DNA from: an uncultured Collinsella sp.
GTDB taxonomy: Bacteria > Actinomycetota > Coriobacteriia > Coriobacteriales > Coriobacteriaceae
NCBI GenBank assembly: GCA_900552995.1
Contig: USBX01000073.1
Coordinates: forward strand, 1 to 5,620
DNA: 5,620 nt
Direction: 5' to 3'
The notes beneath the pieces were generated by a model, which was given only the letters and a program-made list of their open reading frames with translations, was not told where the DNA came from and did no database searches. Shown here one piece after another: positions 1-5,620 of this stretch (its first letter is position 1; every line of letters starts with the position of its first letter). The translations under genes were made by a program, and so were the position numbers.

Positions 1-41
1 GAGCCTTATCGTCGGCAGCGTCAGATGTGTATAAGAGACAG
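1..41 (+). other. Illumina Nextera i5 index and Read 1 adapter with Tn5 mosaic end (artificial sequence)
   Basis: Bases 9-41 match the Nextera Read 1 transposase adapter exactly, ending in the 19-base Tn5 mosaic end at 23-41 (AGATGTGTATAAGAGACAG). Bases 1-8 (GAGCCTTA) occupy the i5 index position, and from memory they equal Nextera XT index S521. The stretch is synthetic and should be trimmed. Genomic sequence begins at 42, so the truncation of the gene that runs into this edge is a library artefact, not biology. Confidence 0.97.
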
Positions 42-2227
42 TCCAGATAGCGCTCGTGGCTTGCGGCGTTGAGCTTCTCGGCCATATCCCAGAACTTCTG
101 CGTGGTCTCGGTGTTGGTCTTCTCGACACTCGGGGCCGACTGCAAAAGCGTTGCGGCGGCAACGGACTCAACATGGCGCTGAGCCAGCGTGCGGTTGCCG
201 TAACGGGCAAAGATGACCTCGCCCTGCTCGGTGAGCTTAAAGAAGCAGTTGACCGAACCCTTGGGCTGCGCCAGCACGGCCTTGTTGGCCGGGCCGCCGC
301 CACGGCCCACGGCACCGCCGCGACCGTGCATGAGCACCAGGTCGATATCGTTCTTCTCGGCCCACTTGGCAATGCGCTCCTGCGCGGAGTGCAGCGCGAG
401 CATGGCCGTGGTAGGACCGGCATCCTTGGAGGAGTCGGAATAGCCCAGCATGACCTCCATGCGGCGGTTGGTCTGGGCAAGGCGCTTCTGCACCACGGGC
501 AGCGTGAGCATCTGGTCGAGCACGTCGACGCAGCCCTCGAGGTCCTCGAGCTGCTCGAACAGCGGGATCACGTCGAGCTCGGGAACGTCTTCCTCGTGTG
601 CGAAGGACAGGTGGGCCAGCTCAAAGACGTCGGCCACATGCTGGGCACTCTTGGTAAACGAGATGATGTAGCGGTGCGCCATCTTCTTGCCGTAGCGCTT
701 TTGGATGGAGCCGATAGCGCGGAAGGTGTCGATGACCTCGCGCGTCATGGGCTGCAAATCACCATGGATACCGTTCTCGTGAATATCCTTGAGGGCGCGG
801 GCGTGCACCACGGAGTGCTGACGGAACTCCATCTCGACCATATGGAAGCCGAAGGACTCGACCTGCCAGATGATGGTCTGGACCGGGCCGTAGGCAGCAC
901 GGACGGCACCGCAGGCGGCCAGGGAGCGCTGAACGACGCGCAGGTCATCCAAGAACTCGTCTGCGCTGTGGTACATGGTGTCGGTGATGCGACGCACGGT
1001 GGCGTTCAGACGGTCGGCCATGACGAGCATGACGGCGCGATGCGGCTCGTGCTCGGAGATCAGCTCGGCGCGGGCCGTGTACCGAGGGCTCATCTCGACC
1101 TGATGGTTCCACAGGTTGATGAGTTCAGCAGAAGGCTTGCTGTAGGTGGCCTCGAGCGTGAGGTTGCGGCCGATGCGGCGGCACTTGTCCTCGAGCTTGA
1201 GCACCATGTGAGTGAAGTACTTGGCGGCGACCTCACGGCTCACCTTGGCGGTGACGTTGGGGTTACCGTCGCGGTCGGAACCGATCCAGCTGCCGGGATG
1301 GAAGAACGCCGGGCACAGCGGCGGCACGGTACCGGCCTTGTCGCCCAGCACCCAGTCGTCAAAGCGACGATAGATGACGGGGATGACGTCGAACAGCGTG
1401 TTATCGAAGATGTCGATGATGGTATCGGCTTCCTCGACCGGCGTGGGTTTCTTGAGCGCGATGGGGCTCGTACGCACCAGGGCGTCGATCTCCTGCAGCA
1501 TATGGCGCTCGTTCTCCACCAGGTCGGAGCCGCCCAGACGCGGACGCTCCTCCAGCAGATTGGAGATACGGCGAATCTTGCCCTCGACGGCCTTGCGACG
1601 GGCCTCGGTGGGATGCGCGGTAAAGACGGGATGGAACTCAAGCTTGCCGAGCAGTTCGTTGGCGCCCTCGACGCTCAGCTCATTCACCAGCTGGTGATAA
1701 GCGACGGTGAGCTCGTTGGCGGGATCGACCTCGGTATCGGTCGATGCGCCGGCCTCGCGCTCGCGCAGCTGCGCCACACGGTAGTTCTCCTCCGACAGGT
1801 TTGCCAGGTGGAAGAAGCTCGTAAAGGCGCGAACGATGACCTGCTGCTTATCGAGCGGCAAGCTGTCGATCAGATCGACGACCTCGCGAAACGCCACGGC
1901 GGTGGGCTCGTCGGCGGTGGGCACGCCCTGCTCGTCGACGGCCTCGTCAGCGGCACGGCTACCGGGGTTGCCGGCATTGGCCACGATTTCGGCCGACAGA
2001 ATCTTGTCGAACAGGTCCGCGATCTCGGGATCATACTCGCTAAGCACACGGCGCTCCAGGCGCAGGAACAGCGCCAGATTATCGCGCAGCTCCTCGGGGA
2101 TCTCGATCTCGGCGAGACGCTCCCTGGACTCGGCATTCGAGCCGATTCGGTTAACGAGGCGGTTGACCACGGCAGCGACGCGCGCCGCGGCTTCGGGTAC
2201 AGACTGGTTGCTTAGGTTCTCAGCCAC
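42..2227 (-). CDS. ppc: Phosphoenolpyruvate carboxylase, C-terminus cut off by the library adapter
   Basis: PEPC is a cytosolic Mg2+ enzyme that adds bicarbonate to phosphoenolpyruvate, giving oxaloacetate and phosphate, and so refills the C4 acid pool. About 728 codons are present without frameshift. Visible family motifs are FTAHPTE with the catalytic His at 205, GSWIGSDRDGNPNVT around 313-325, MLGYSDSSKDAG around 593-604, and the glycine-rich PEP-site loop HGRGGAVGRGGG beginning at His634. By comparison with the roughly 880-residue E. coli enzyme, about 200 C-terminal residues are missing because the fragment ends in an adapter at 41. The N-terminus is some 65 residues longer than E. coli PEPC and holds an Ala/Asp/Glu-rich linker (about 83-110). 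The start is chosen as GTG at 2227, with GGGAGG four bases upstream; an in-frame ATG at 2239 would have its AAGGAGG only one base away. The gene follows hisS in the same direction but has its own promoter-like sequence. The family call is certain; the exact start is less so. Confidence 0.96.
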
Positions 2228-2247
2228 GTTTCCTCCCATTCCTCCTT
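2228..2247 (-). promoter_or_regulatory. Double Shine-Dalgarno site of ppc
   Basis: Two purine-rich ribosome-binding sequences lie in tandem on the minus strand: AAGGAGG at 2241-2247 and GGGAGG at 2232-2237. The second is four bases from the GTG at 2227. The first is one base from an in-frame ATG (2237-2239) and 13 bases from the GTG. Spacing therefore favours the GTG, though the two candidate proteins differ by only four residues (M-G-G-N). Confidence 0.7.
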
Positions 2248-2271
2248 CTATGCACGTAACATGCGGTATTC

Positions 2272-2277
2272 ATTATA
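2272..2277 (-). promoter_or_regulatory. Probable -10 box of the ppc promoter
   Basis: A perfect TATAAT on the minus strand lies in an AT-rich gap, with an expected transcription start near 2265 and a leader of roughly 38 bases before the GTG start. The -35 position (about 2295-2300, GTCGAA) matches the TTGACA consensus poorly. This suggests a promoter of moderate strength or one that depends on an activator. It is inferred from sequence only. Confidence 0.55.
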
Positions 2278-2287
2278 GGCGCTTGGG

Positions 2288-2331
2288 AAATACTTTCGAC
2301 ACTGATTGCGCTTTACCACACAAAAGTATTT
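2288..2331. repeat. Paired AAATACTTT / AAAGTATTT boxes at the ppc promoter, candidate operator
   Basis: On the plus strand AAATACTTT at 2288-2296 is answered by its exact reverse complement AAAGTATTT at 2323-2331, with centres 35 bases apart. Each box is itself nearly palindromic (AAA-n-TA-n-TTT). The proximal box sits in the spacer between the -10 and the expected -35 of the ppc promoter, and the distal one lies just upstream. A related GTATTT occurs at 2365-2370. The arrangement suits a dimeric regulator binding twice, but AT-rich boxes can arise by chance and no regulator is identified. Confidence 0.35.
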
Positions 2332-2391
2332 TCTGCATTGCAAGGCTTTTTGCCCCAAATGGTCGTATTTCTCGGTGGACGGCATATGCAA

Positions 2392-2427
2392 ACGGGGGCA
2401 TTCCGCATAAATGCGAAACACCCCCGT
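2392..2427 (-). terminator. Hairpin between hisS and ppc, likely terminator of hisS
   Basis: In minus-strand RNA this folds as one unbroken 16-bp stem with a UUUA loop: an outer ACGGGGG/CCCCCGU clamp, two U-G wobbles, then UUUCGCA/UGCGGAA (one further wobble). On the plus strand the three wobbles become A-C mismatches, so the structure favours the minus-strand transcript. It starts 57 bases after the hisS stop. The following U-tract is short (UUUGCAU), so it may be a weak terminator, a pause site or a 3'-end stabiliser. Confidence 0.6.
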
Positions 2428-2484
2428 AACAATCGCTCTCCATGAGCAGGGCACGTTAGCAGGCCCGCAGCTCAAAAAGATACG

Positions 2485-3798
2485 CTACAGGCGCTCGCGA
2501 ACCGCCTCGACCACATTGGCCAGATCGACGAGAACCTCGTCATGGCTCTCCATGTCGCGCACTTTGACCTTGCCGGCAGCAAGCTCGTCGCCACCCAGGA
2601 CAAGGATGAGCTTGGCACCCACCTTATCGGCCTGCTTAAACTGGGCCTTGAGCGAACGGCCCTGATAGTCCGCCTCGGTCACAATCCCTGCAGCGCGAAG
2701 CTGCTGCGTAATGGTAAAGACGTTCTGACGCAGCTCCTTGCCGGCGTTGGCGACGTAGACGCACGGGACCTCCTCGGCACCCAGGTCGCTGCCAAAGGCC
2801 TGCAGGGCCAGCAGGGCGCGCTCAAAGCCGACGGCAAAGCCGACGCCCGCCGTGGGCTTACCGCCCTCGAGCTCAACGAGGCCATCGTAGCGACCGCCAC
2901 CACCGATGGAGCCGACACCGGCGCCGGGAGCCTCGACCTCAAAGACAGTACGGGTGTAGTAGTCCAGGCCGCGCACCAAGGTGGGATCCTCGACATACTC
3001 GATACCGGCGGCATCCAGATAGCGCTTGACCTGCTCGTAGTGCTCGCGGCACTCGTCGCACAGGTTGTCGCCCATCAGCGGTGCGTCGGACATGATCTCG
3101 CGGCAATGGTCGTTCTTGCAGTCGAAGGCGCGCAGCGGGTTGAGCTCGGCGCGCTCGCGGCACTCGTCGCACATCTCGTCGGCGTGATCGAGGATAAACT
3201 GCTTGACCTGCTCGCGATATGCCGGACGGCACTGCGCATCGCCCATCGAGTTAATAAGCAGACGGAGCTTGGACAGATCGAAGCCCAGGCGCTTGTAGAA
3301 CTCCATGAGCATGATGATGCACTCGGCGTCTGCCGCCGGATCGGGAGCGCCGAGCCACTCGATGCCCACCTGGTGGAACTGGCGCAGGCGTCCCTTCTGG
3401 GGGCGCTCGCCGCGGAACATGGCCTCGGCGTAATAGGCCTTAAACGGCGTGGAGCCCTGGGGCACCAGATTGTTCTCCACGACGGCGCGCACCACACCGG
3501 CCGTGCCCTCGGGACGAAGGGCCAGGCGCTGCTTGGGCTTAAGCTTGGTGTCGGTGCCCTCGGTAAAGACGCGCTCCAGGTTGGCGCCGCTAAACACGCG
3601 GAACATCTCCTTGCGCACGACGTCGGTCGACTGGCCGATACCGTGGACAAACACGTCCACCTGCTCGATCGCGGGCGTCTCGATGGGCTTAAAGCCAAAC
3701 GGCTCGAACACGCCGGCCGCAATCTGCTGCATCTTTTGCCAGGCGCGCATCTCGGCGCCGATAAGGTCGCGGGTTCCCTCCGCCTTCTGTGCCTGCAT
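2485..3798 (-). CDS. hisS: Histidyl-tRNA synthetase (class II)
   Basis: HisRS is a cytosolic homodimer that activates histidine with ATP and charges tRNA-His. The predicted protein is 437 residues, a normal bacterial length. Visible motifs are GTRDLIG near residue 8; ALRPEGTAGVVRAV near 93; motif 2 with RGERPQKGRLRQFHQ around 129-143; the histidine-binding signatures LVRGLDYYTR (about 274-283) and GGGGRYDGL (about 299-307); and motif 3, AGVGFAVGFERALLAL (about 317-332). The anticodon-binding domain fills about 344-437. The insertion domain carries six cysteines at 210, 213, 227, 232, 247 and 250. The start is ATG at 3798, with AAGGTG seven bases upstream; a TTG two codons earlier (3804) is only one base from that site and is unlikely. 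The gene has its own TATAAT box and is bounded by a hairpin on each side, so it is probably monocistronic. No T-box leader was seen. Confidence 0.98.
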   Translation of the reverse strand: MQAQKAEGTRDLIGAEMRAWQKMQQIAAGVFEPFGFKPIETPAIEQVDVFVHGIGQSTDVVRKEMFRVFSGANLERVFTEGTDTKLKPKQRLALRPEGTAGVVRAVVENNLVPQGSTPFKAYYAEAMFRGERPQKGRLRQFHQVGIEWLGAPDPAADAECIIMLMEFYKRLGFDLSKLRLLINSMGDAQCRPAYREQVKQFILDHADEMCDECRERAELNPLRAFDCKNDHCREIMSDAPLMGDNLCDECREHYEQVKRYLDAAGIEYVEDPTLVRGLDYYTRTVFEVEAPGAGVGSIGGGGRYDGLVELEGGKPTAGVGFAVGFERALLALQAFGSDLGAEEVPCVYVANAGKELRQNVFTITQQLRAAGIVTEADYQGRSLKAQFKQADKVGAKLILVLGGDELAAGKVKVRDMESHDEVLVDLANVVEAVRERL

Positions 3799-3805
3799 GG
3801 GCAAA

Positions 3806-3811
3806 CACCTT
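3806..3811 (-). promoter_or_regulatory. Ribosome-binding site of hisS
   Basis: AAGGTG on the minus strand lies seven bases upstream of ATG 3798. This fixes that ATG as the start over the TTG at 3804, which would leave only a single base of spacing. Confidence 0.7.
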
Positions 3812-3840
3812 TCTTTTGTATCGCGTCATAGGTAGTGGAC

Positions 3841-3846
3841 ATTATA
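3841..3846 (-). promoter_or_regulatory. Probable -10 box of the hisS promoter
   Basis: A perfect TATAAT on the minus strand predicts a start near 3834 and a leader of about 36 bases before ATG 3798. The -35 position (about 3864-3869) falls in the GC-rich foot of the upstream hairpin and has no TTGACA-like sequence. The flanks resemble those of the ppc box (TATAATG in both), which supports a shared promoter style. Confidence 0.55.
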
Positions 3847-3863
3847 CGGCACAAACACAAACA

Positions 3864-3923
3864 GCGGCGGCGCGTCTGACCGAACGAGGGTATGGGGACT
3901 CGTTCGGCCAGACACGCCGCCGC
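3864..3923 (-). terminator. Strong 25-bp hairpin terminator downstream of the MFS gene
   Basis: Arms 3864-3888 and 3899-3923 are inverted copies matching at 23 of 25 positions around a 10-base loop. In minus-strand RNA both exceptions are G-U wobbles, giving an unbroken 25-bp stem; on the plus strand they are C-A and A-C mismatches. After the stem the minus strand reads TGTTTGTGTTTGTG, a U-rich tail broken by G. It lies 46 bases past the transporter stop and just before the hisS -10 box, so it most likely ends the amidohydrolase-transporter transcript and insulates hisS. Confidence 0.82.
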
Positions 3924-3969
3924 GGTAGCCACGGACGAAGCGGACAAGCGGCAATGCGCTTTGGCCTAT

Positions 3970-4814
3970 CTACTCCCCCGCCACGCTTGCGCGCAGCTTG
4001 GCGGCGATGGGCTCGGATGCCAGCAGGAACACGAGCATGACCACGGAGCACGCCAGGCACACGATCCAGGTGCTCGCAAAGGAGCCCGTGGCATCGAACA
4101 GCACGCCCGAGACGATAGCGCCCACGGTGCCGCCGACCATCTCGAGCGAGGTGATGGTGCCCGTGACCTTACCGAGGTCGGCCATGCCAAACTGCTTGGA
4201 CGCGGCGATGGTAGGCGTGATGGTGCCCATGCACGTTCCAACACCAAAGCTCACAGCAGCGACAATAGGACCGAGGTCCGTCGTCGGGAAACACAGCGCC
4301 ACGCAGGCGATAATGCACGCAACGGAGCCAAGGATATTGCCAAAGCGCAGGCCAAAGCGGTCATAGATCGCACCGAGCGAAATCTTGGCGATAACGACGG
4401 TAACCATGTAGGCCGAAAGCACGGTGCCTGCCCACATGGGGTCGTGGCCGCCCGTGACGATCTTGGCACCGTTGACGGTAACACTCGTCATGTTGGTAAC
4501 CTGGTTGGGCAGGATGGCGCCATTGACCAAGCCCATAAAGAGGAAGGCGACGACAAGCAGCCAAAATGCCGGGCTCTTCTTGATACGAGACCAGCCGACG
4601 CTAACCTCGGGGGCCGTATGCTCGTCCTTATCGCCCGCGGTGGAAACAGACGGATCGCCCGGGTTCTCGCCGAGCGGCTTCAGGCCAATCTCGGAAGGTT
4701 TGGTGCGGAAGGAATAGTCATGCAGTTAACGAAAATGGTGTAGCACGTGGCCATGATGACAAAGCCGGAGGCCACCACGAGCCAGCCGGGGAAATATTTA
4801 CTTTGCTGGGACAT
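3970..4814 (-). pseudogene. MFS transporter with internal deletion (TM2-TM6 missing) and frame change
   Basis: The gene starts at ATG 4814 with an MFS N-terminus (MSQQSKYFPGWLVVASGFVI, then MATCYTIFVNCM), which is TM1, and that frame stops at TGA 4680-4682 after 44 residues. A second frame, open from 4725 to the TAG at 3970, begins with the typical central cytoplasmic loop (YSFRTKPSELGIKPLGE) and continues through six membrane segments. These are TM7 (AFWLLVVAFLFMGLVNGAIL), TM8 followed by the loop motif GAIYDRFGLRFG, then TM9, TM10 (GPIVAAVSFGVGTCMGTITP), TM11 and TM12. A normal 12-TM carrier of about 400 residues would have TM2-TM6 between these parts, so roughly 160-170 codons are missing, with the join near 4714-4727 and out of frame. 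The layout recalls OFA-type (oxalate/formate antiporter-like) MFS carriers; the substrate is unknown. It follows the amidohydrolase by three bases, as one operon. The loss may be a real strain deletion or a PCR/assembly error in this adapter-flanked molecule. Confidence 0.85.
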
Positions 4815-4817
4815 GGA

Positions 4818-5609
4818 TTACTCCTTGTGGTCCGCAATGTATCCGAGAGCGACGGCGGCATAAGCCGCGGCGCCGAGAGGAAGCTCGGCATCGTTAAAGC
4901 GCGCCTTGGGATGATGCTGGGCAAAATGCTCGTCCGTATCGGTCACGGCCGCGCCCACGGTAAAGTACGCACTCGGAATCTCGCTCGAGATAAGCGCGAA
5001 GTCCTCGCTCGCCATGGCGTGGAATAGCGGCAGGAAGGCAGCCTTGGGCAGCACCGCGCCCACGTAACCAAGCGAGGCCTGGGTCATATCGCTGTCGAGC
5101 ACGAGCGGCGGAACGTCCGAGAGCGTCTCGATGGTTGCCGGCGTACGATATGTTGCGGCAACGCCGTTAACGACCTCCGCGATGCGGGTCTTTAGGTGCT
5201 CCATGAGCTCAACATCAAAGCCGCGCAGCGTTCCCTCAAGCACGCAGGTGTCGGGGATGACGTTGGCCGCCAAGCCGCCGGCAAACTTACCAACGGTAAG
5301 TGCGACTTCCTTGGCCGCCGGCACCTCGCGGGAGATGAGCTCCTGGAGCGCCAGGTGCACATGGACGCCGGCCGTGATGGGGTCGATGCAGATCTCGGGG
5401 CTCGAGCCATGGCCGCCCTTGCCCTGGAGCGTGATGCGGAAACCGTACACGCCCGAAAGCGCCGGGCTCCCATAGAGCACCAGGCCGAGCGGCGATTGGC
5501 TGTTGACGTGCATGGCAAAGGCAGCCTGGGGGCGCGGGTTCTGCAGCAGGCCATCGGCGATGGCAGCGCGGGCTCCCTCAAAGGTCTCCTCACCCGGCTG
5601 GGACAGCAG
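4818..5609 (-). CDS. M20-family (M20D-like) metallo-amidohydrolase, N-terminus cut off by the library adapter
   Basis: Enzymes of this family hydrolyse amide bonds of N-acyl amino acids or similar compounds with a two-metal centre in the cytosol; hippurate hydrolase and IAA-amino-acid hydrolases belong here. The visible 263 residues open at SQPGEE, where the paired Glu (7 and 8 of the fragment) correspond to the catalytic base and a metal ligand. They are followed by the metal-binding His34 in AMHV. The dimerisation (lid) domain covers about 45-155, with GKGGHGSSP (His67) and NVIPDTCVLEGTLRG. The catalytic domain then resumes with MASEDFA (about 199-205) and a C-terminal HHPKARFND containing the likely last metal His. 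Family members are near 390-400 residues, so about 130 N-terminal residues, including the first metal ligands, lie beyond the fragment end. No damage is seen in the visible part. The neighbouring transporter suggests an uptake-and-hydrolysis pair. The exact substrate cannot be read from the sequence. Confidence 0.93.
   Translation of the reverse strand: MLSQPGEETFEGARAAIADGLLQNPRPQAAFAMHVNSQSPLGLVLYGSPALSGVYGFRITLQGKGGHGSSPEICIDPITAGVHVHLALQELISREVPAAKEVALTVGKFAGGLAANVIPDTCVLEGTLRGFDVELMEHLKTRIAEVVNGVAATYRTPATIETLSDVPPLVLDSDMTQASLGYVGAVLPKAAFLPLFHAMASEDFALISSEIPSAYFTVGAAVTDTDEHFAQHHPKARFNDAELPLGAAAYAAVALGYIADHKE
4821..4826 (-). promoter_or_regulatory. Ribosome-binding site of the MFS gene inside the amidohydrolase 3' end
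   Basis: AAGGAG on the minus strand forms the final Lys and Glu codons of the amidohydrolase, followed by its TAA (4818-4820), three bases, and then ATG 4814. The six-base spacing is good. Termination and re-initiation this close together imply translational coupling of the two genes. Confidence 0.8.
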
Positions 5610-5620
5610 CTGTCTCTTAT
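5610..5620 (-). other. Start of reverse-complement Tn5 mosaic end (adapter remnant)
   Basis: The last eleven bases, CTGTCTCTTAT, equal the beginning of the reverse complement of the Tn5 mosaic end used in Nextera libraries. With the full adapter at the left edge, this marks the right end of one tagmented molecule. Genomic sequence ends at 5609. Confidence 0.93.

Noticed and set aside
56..2215. 719-codon plus-strand open frame as a possible giant gene
   Set aside because: It lies in exact register antisense to ppc, whose minus-strand product has every PEPC motif. The plus translation is Leu/Val/Gly/His-rich without recognisable domains, and it starts just past the adapter.
2248..2475. Small minus-strand frame in the hisS-ppc gap, with QCRKYF occurring twice
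   Set aside because: The repeated peptide only reflects the duplicated AAATACTTT-type DNA boxes. The frame runs through a hairpin and the ppc promoter, and it has no convincing ribosome-binding site.
3802..3804. TTG as the hisS start
   Set aside because: It would leave one base after the AAGGTG ribosome-binding site; the ATG at 3798 has seven-base spacing and gives a usual N-terminus.
2542..3831. 429-codon plus-strand open frame opposite hisS
   Set aside because: It is a mirror of a clear histidyl-tRNA synthetase, explained by avoidance of TTA/CTA/TCA codons.
3799..3863. T-box or other riboswitch leader for hisS
   Set aside because: The leader from the predicted start is only about 36 bases and has no T-box motif or antiterminator. 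The nearby large hairpin lies upstream of the -10 box.
3864..3923. Inverted repeat as the end of an insertion sequence or an attachment site
   Set aside because: The arms are only ten bases apart, are followed by a U-rich tail, and lie just after a stop codon. There is no transposase or target duplication nearby, so a terminator explains it better.
3892..4743. 283-codon plus-strand open frame
   Set aside because: It is antisense to the transporter in codon register and extends across the deletion junction and hairpin; it has no recognisable domain.
42..5609. Novel defence, secretion or other undescribed system
   Set aside because: Every sizeable coding region matches a familiar family (PEPC, HisRS, MFS, M20), and the gaps are short and explained by promoters and hairpins.

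Overview
The window is one tagmented library fragment, not a natural stretch with natural ends. Bases 1-41 are an Illumina Nextera i5 index plus Read 1/Tn5 mosaic-end adapter, and bases 5610-5620 are the start of the reverse-complemented mosaic end. Genomic DNA therefore runs only from 42 to 5609, and the genes at both edges are cut by library preparation.

All genes lie on the minus strand. In transcription order (right to left) they are: the C-terminal two-thirds of an M20-family metallo-amidohydrolase (4818-5609); an MFS transporter gene (3970-4814) that keeps TM1 and TM7-12 but has lost TM2-6 and changes frame at the junction near 4714-4727; a strong hairpin (3864-3923); histidyl-tRNA synthetase hisS (2485-3798), with its own TATAAT box; a second hairpin (2392-2427); and phosphoenolpyruvate carboxylase ppc (42-2227), with its own TATAAT box and missing roughly the last 200 residues. 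The window thus holds three transcription units: amidohydrolase-transporter, hisS, and ppc.

The coding DNA is GC-rich, has a GTG start for ppc, strong Shine-Dalgarno sites, and almost no TTA/CTA/TCA codons. This fits a high-GC bacterium. The protein style (an actinobacterial-looking PEPC and an MFS/M20 pair common in gut anaerobes) suggests Coriobacteriia, perhaps a Collinsella relative, but that is inference from memory and no marker gene proves it.

In biological terms, PEPC is an anaplerotic enzyme (PEP + bicarbonate to oxaloacetate) and HisRS charges tRNA-His. The amidohydrolase and MFS gene look like a translationally coupled pair that could import and hydrolyse an N-acyl amino acid or similar amide, though the transporter as read here cannot be functional. 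I found no mobile element, CRISPR array, RNA gene or unknown defence-like system. The most useful observations are the adapter ends, the internal deletion in the transporter, and two intergenic hairpins whose G-U pairs show they act on the minus-strand transcript.
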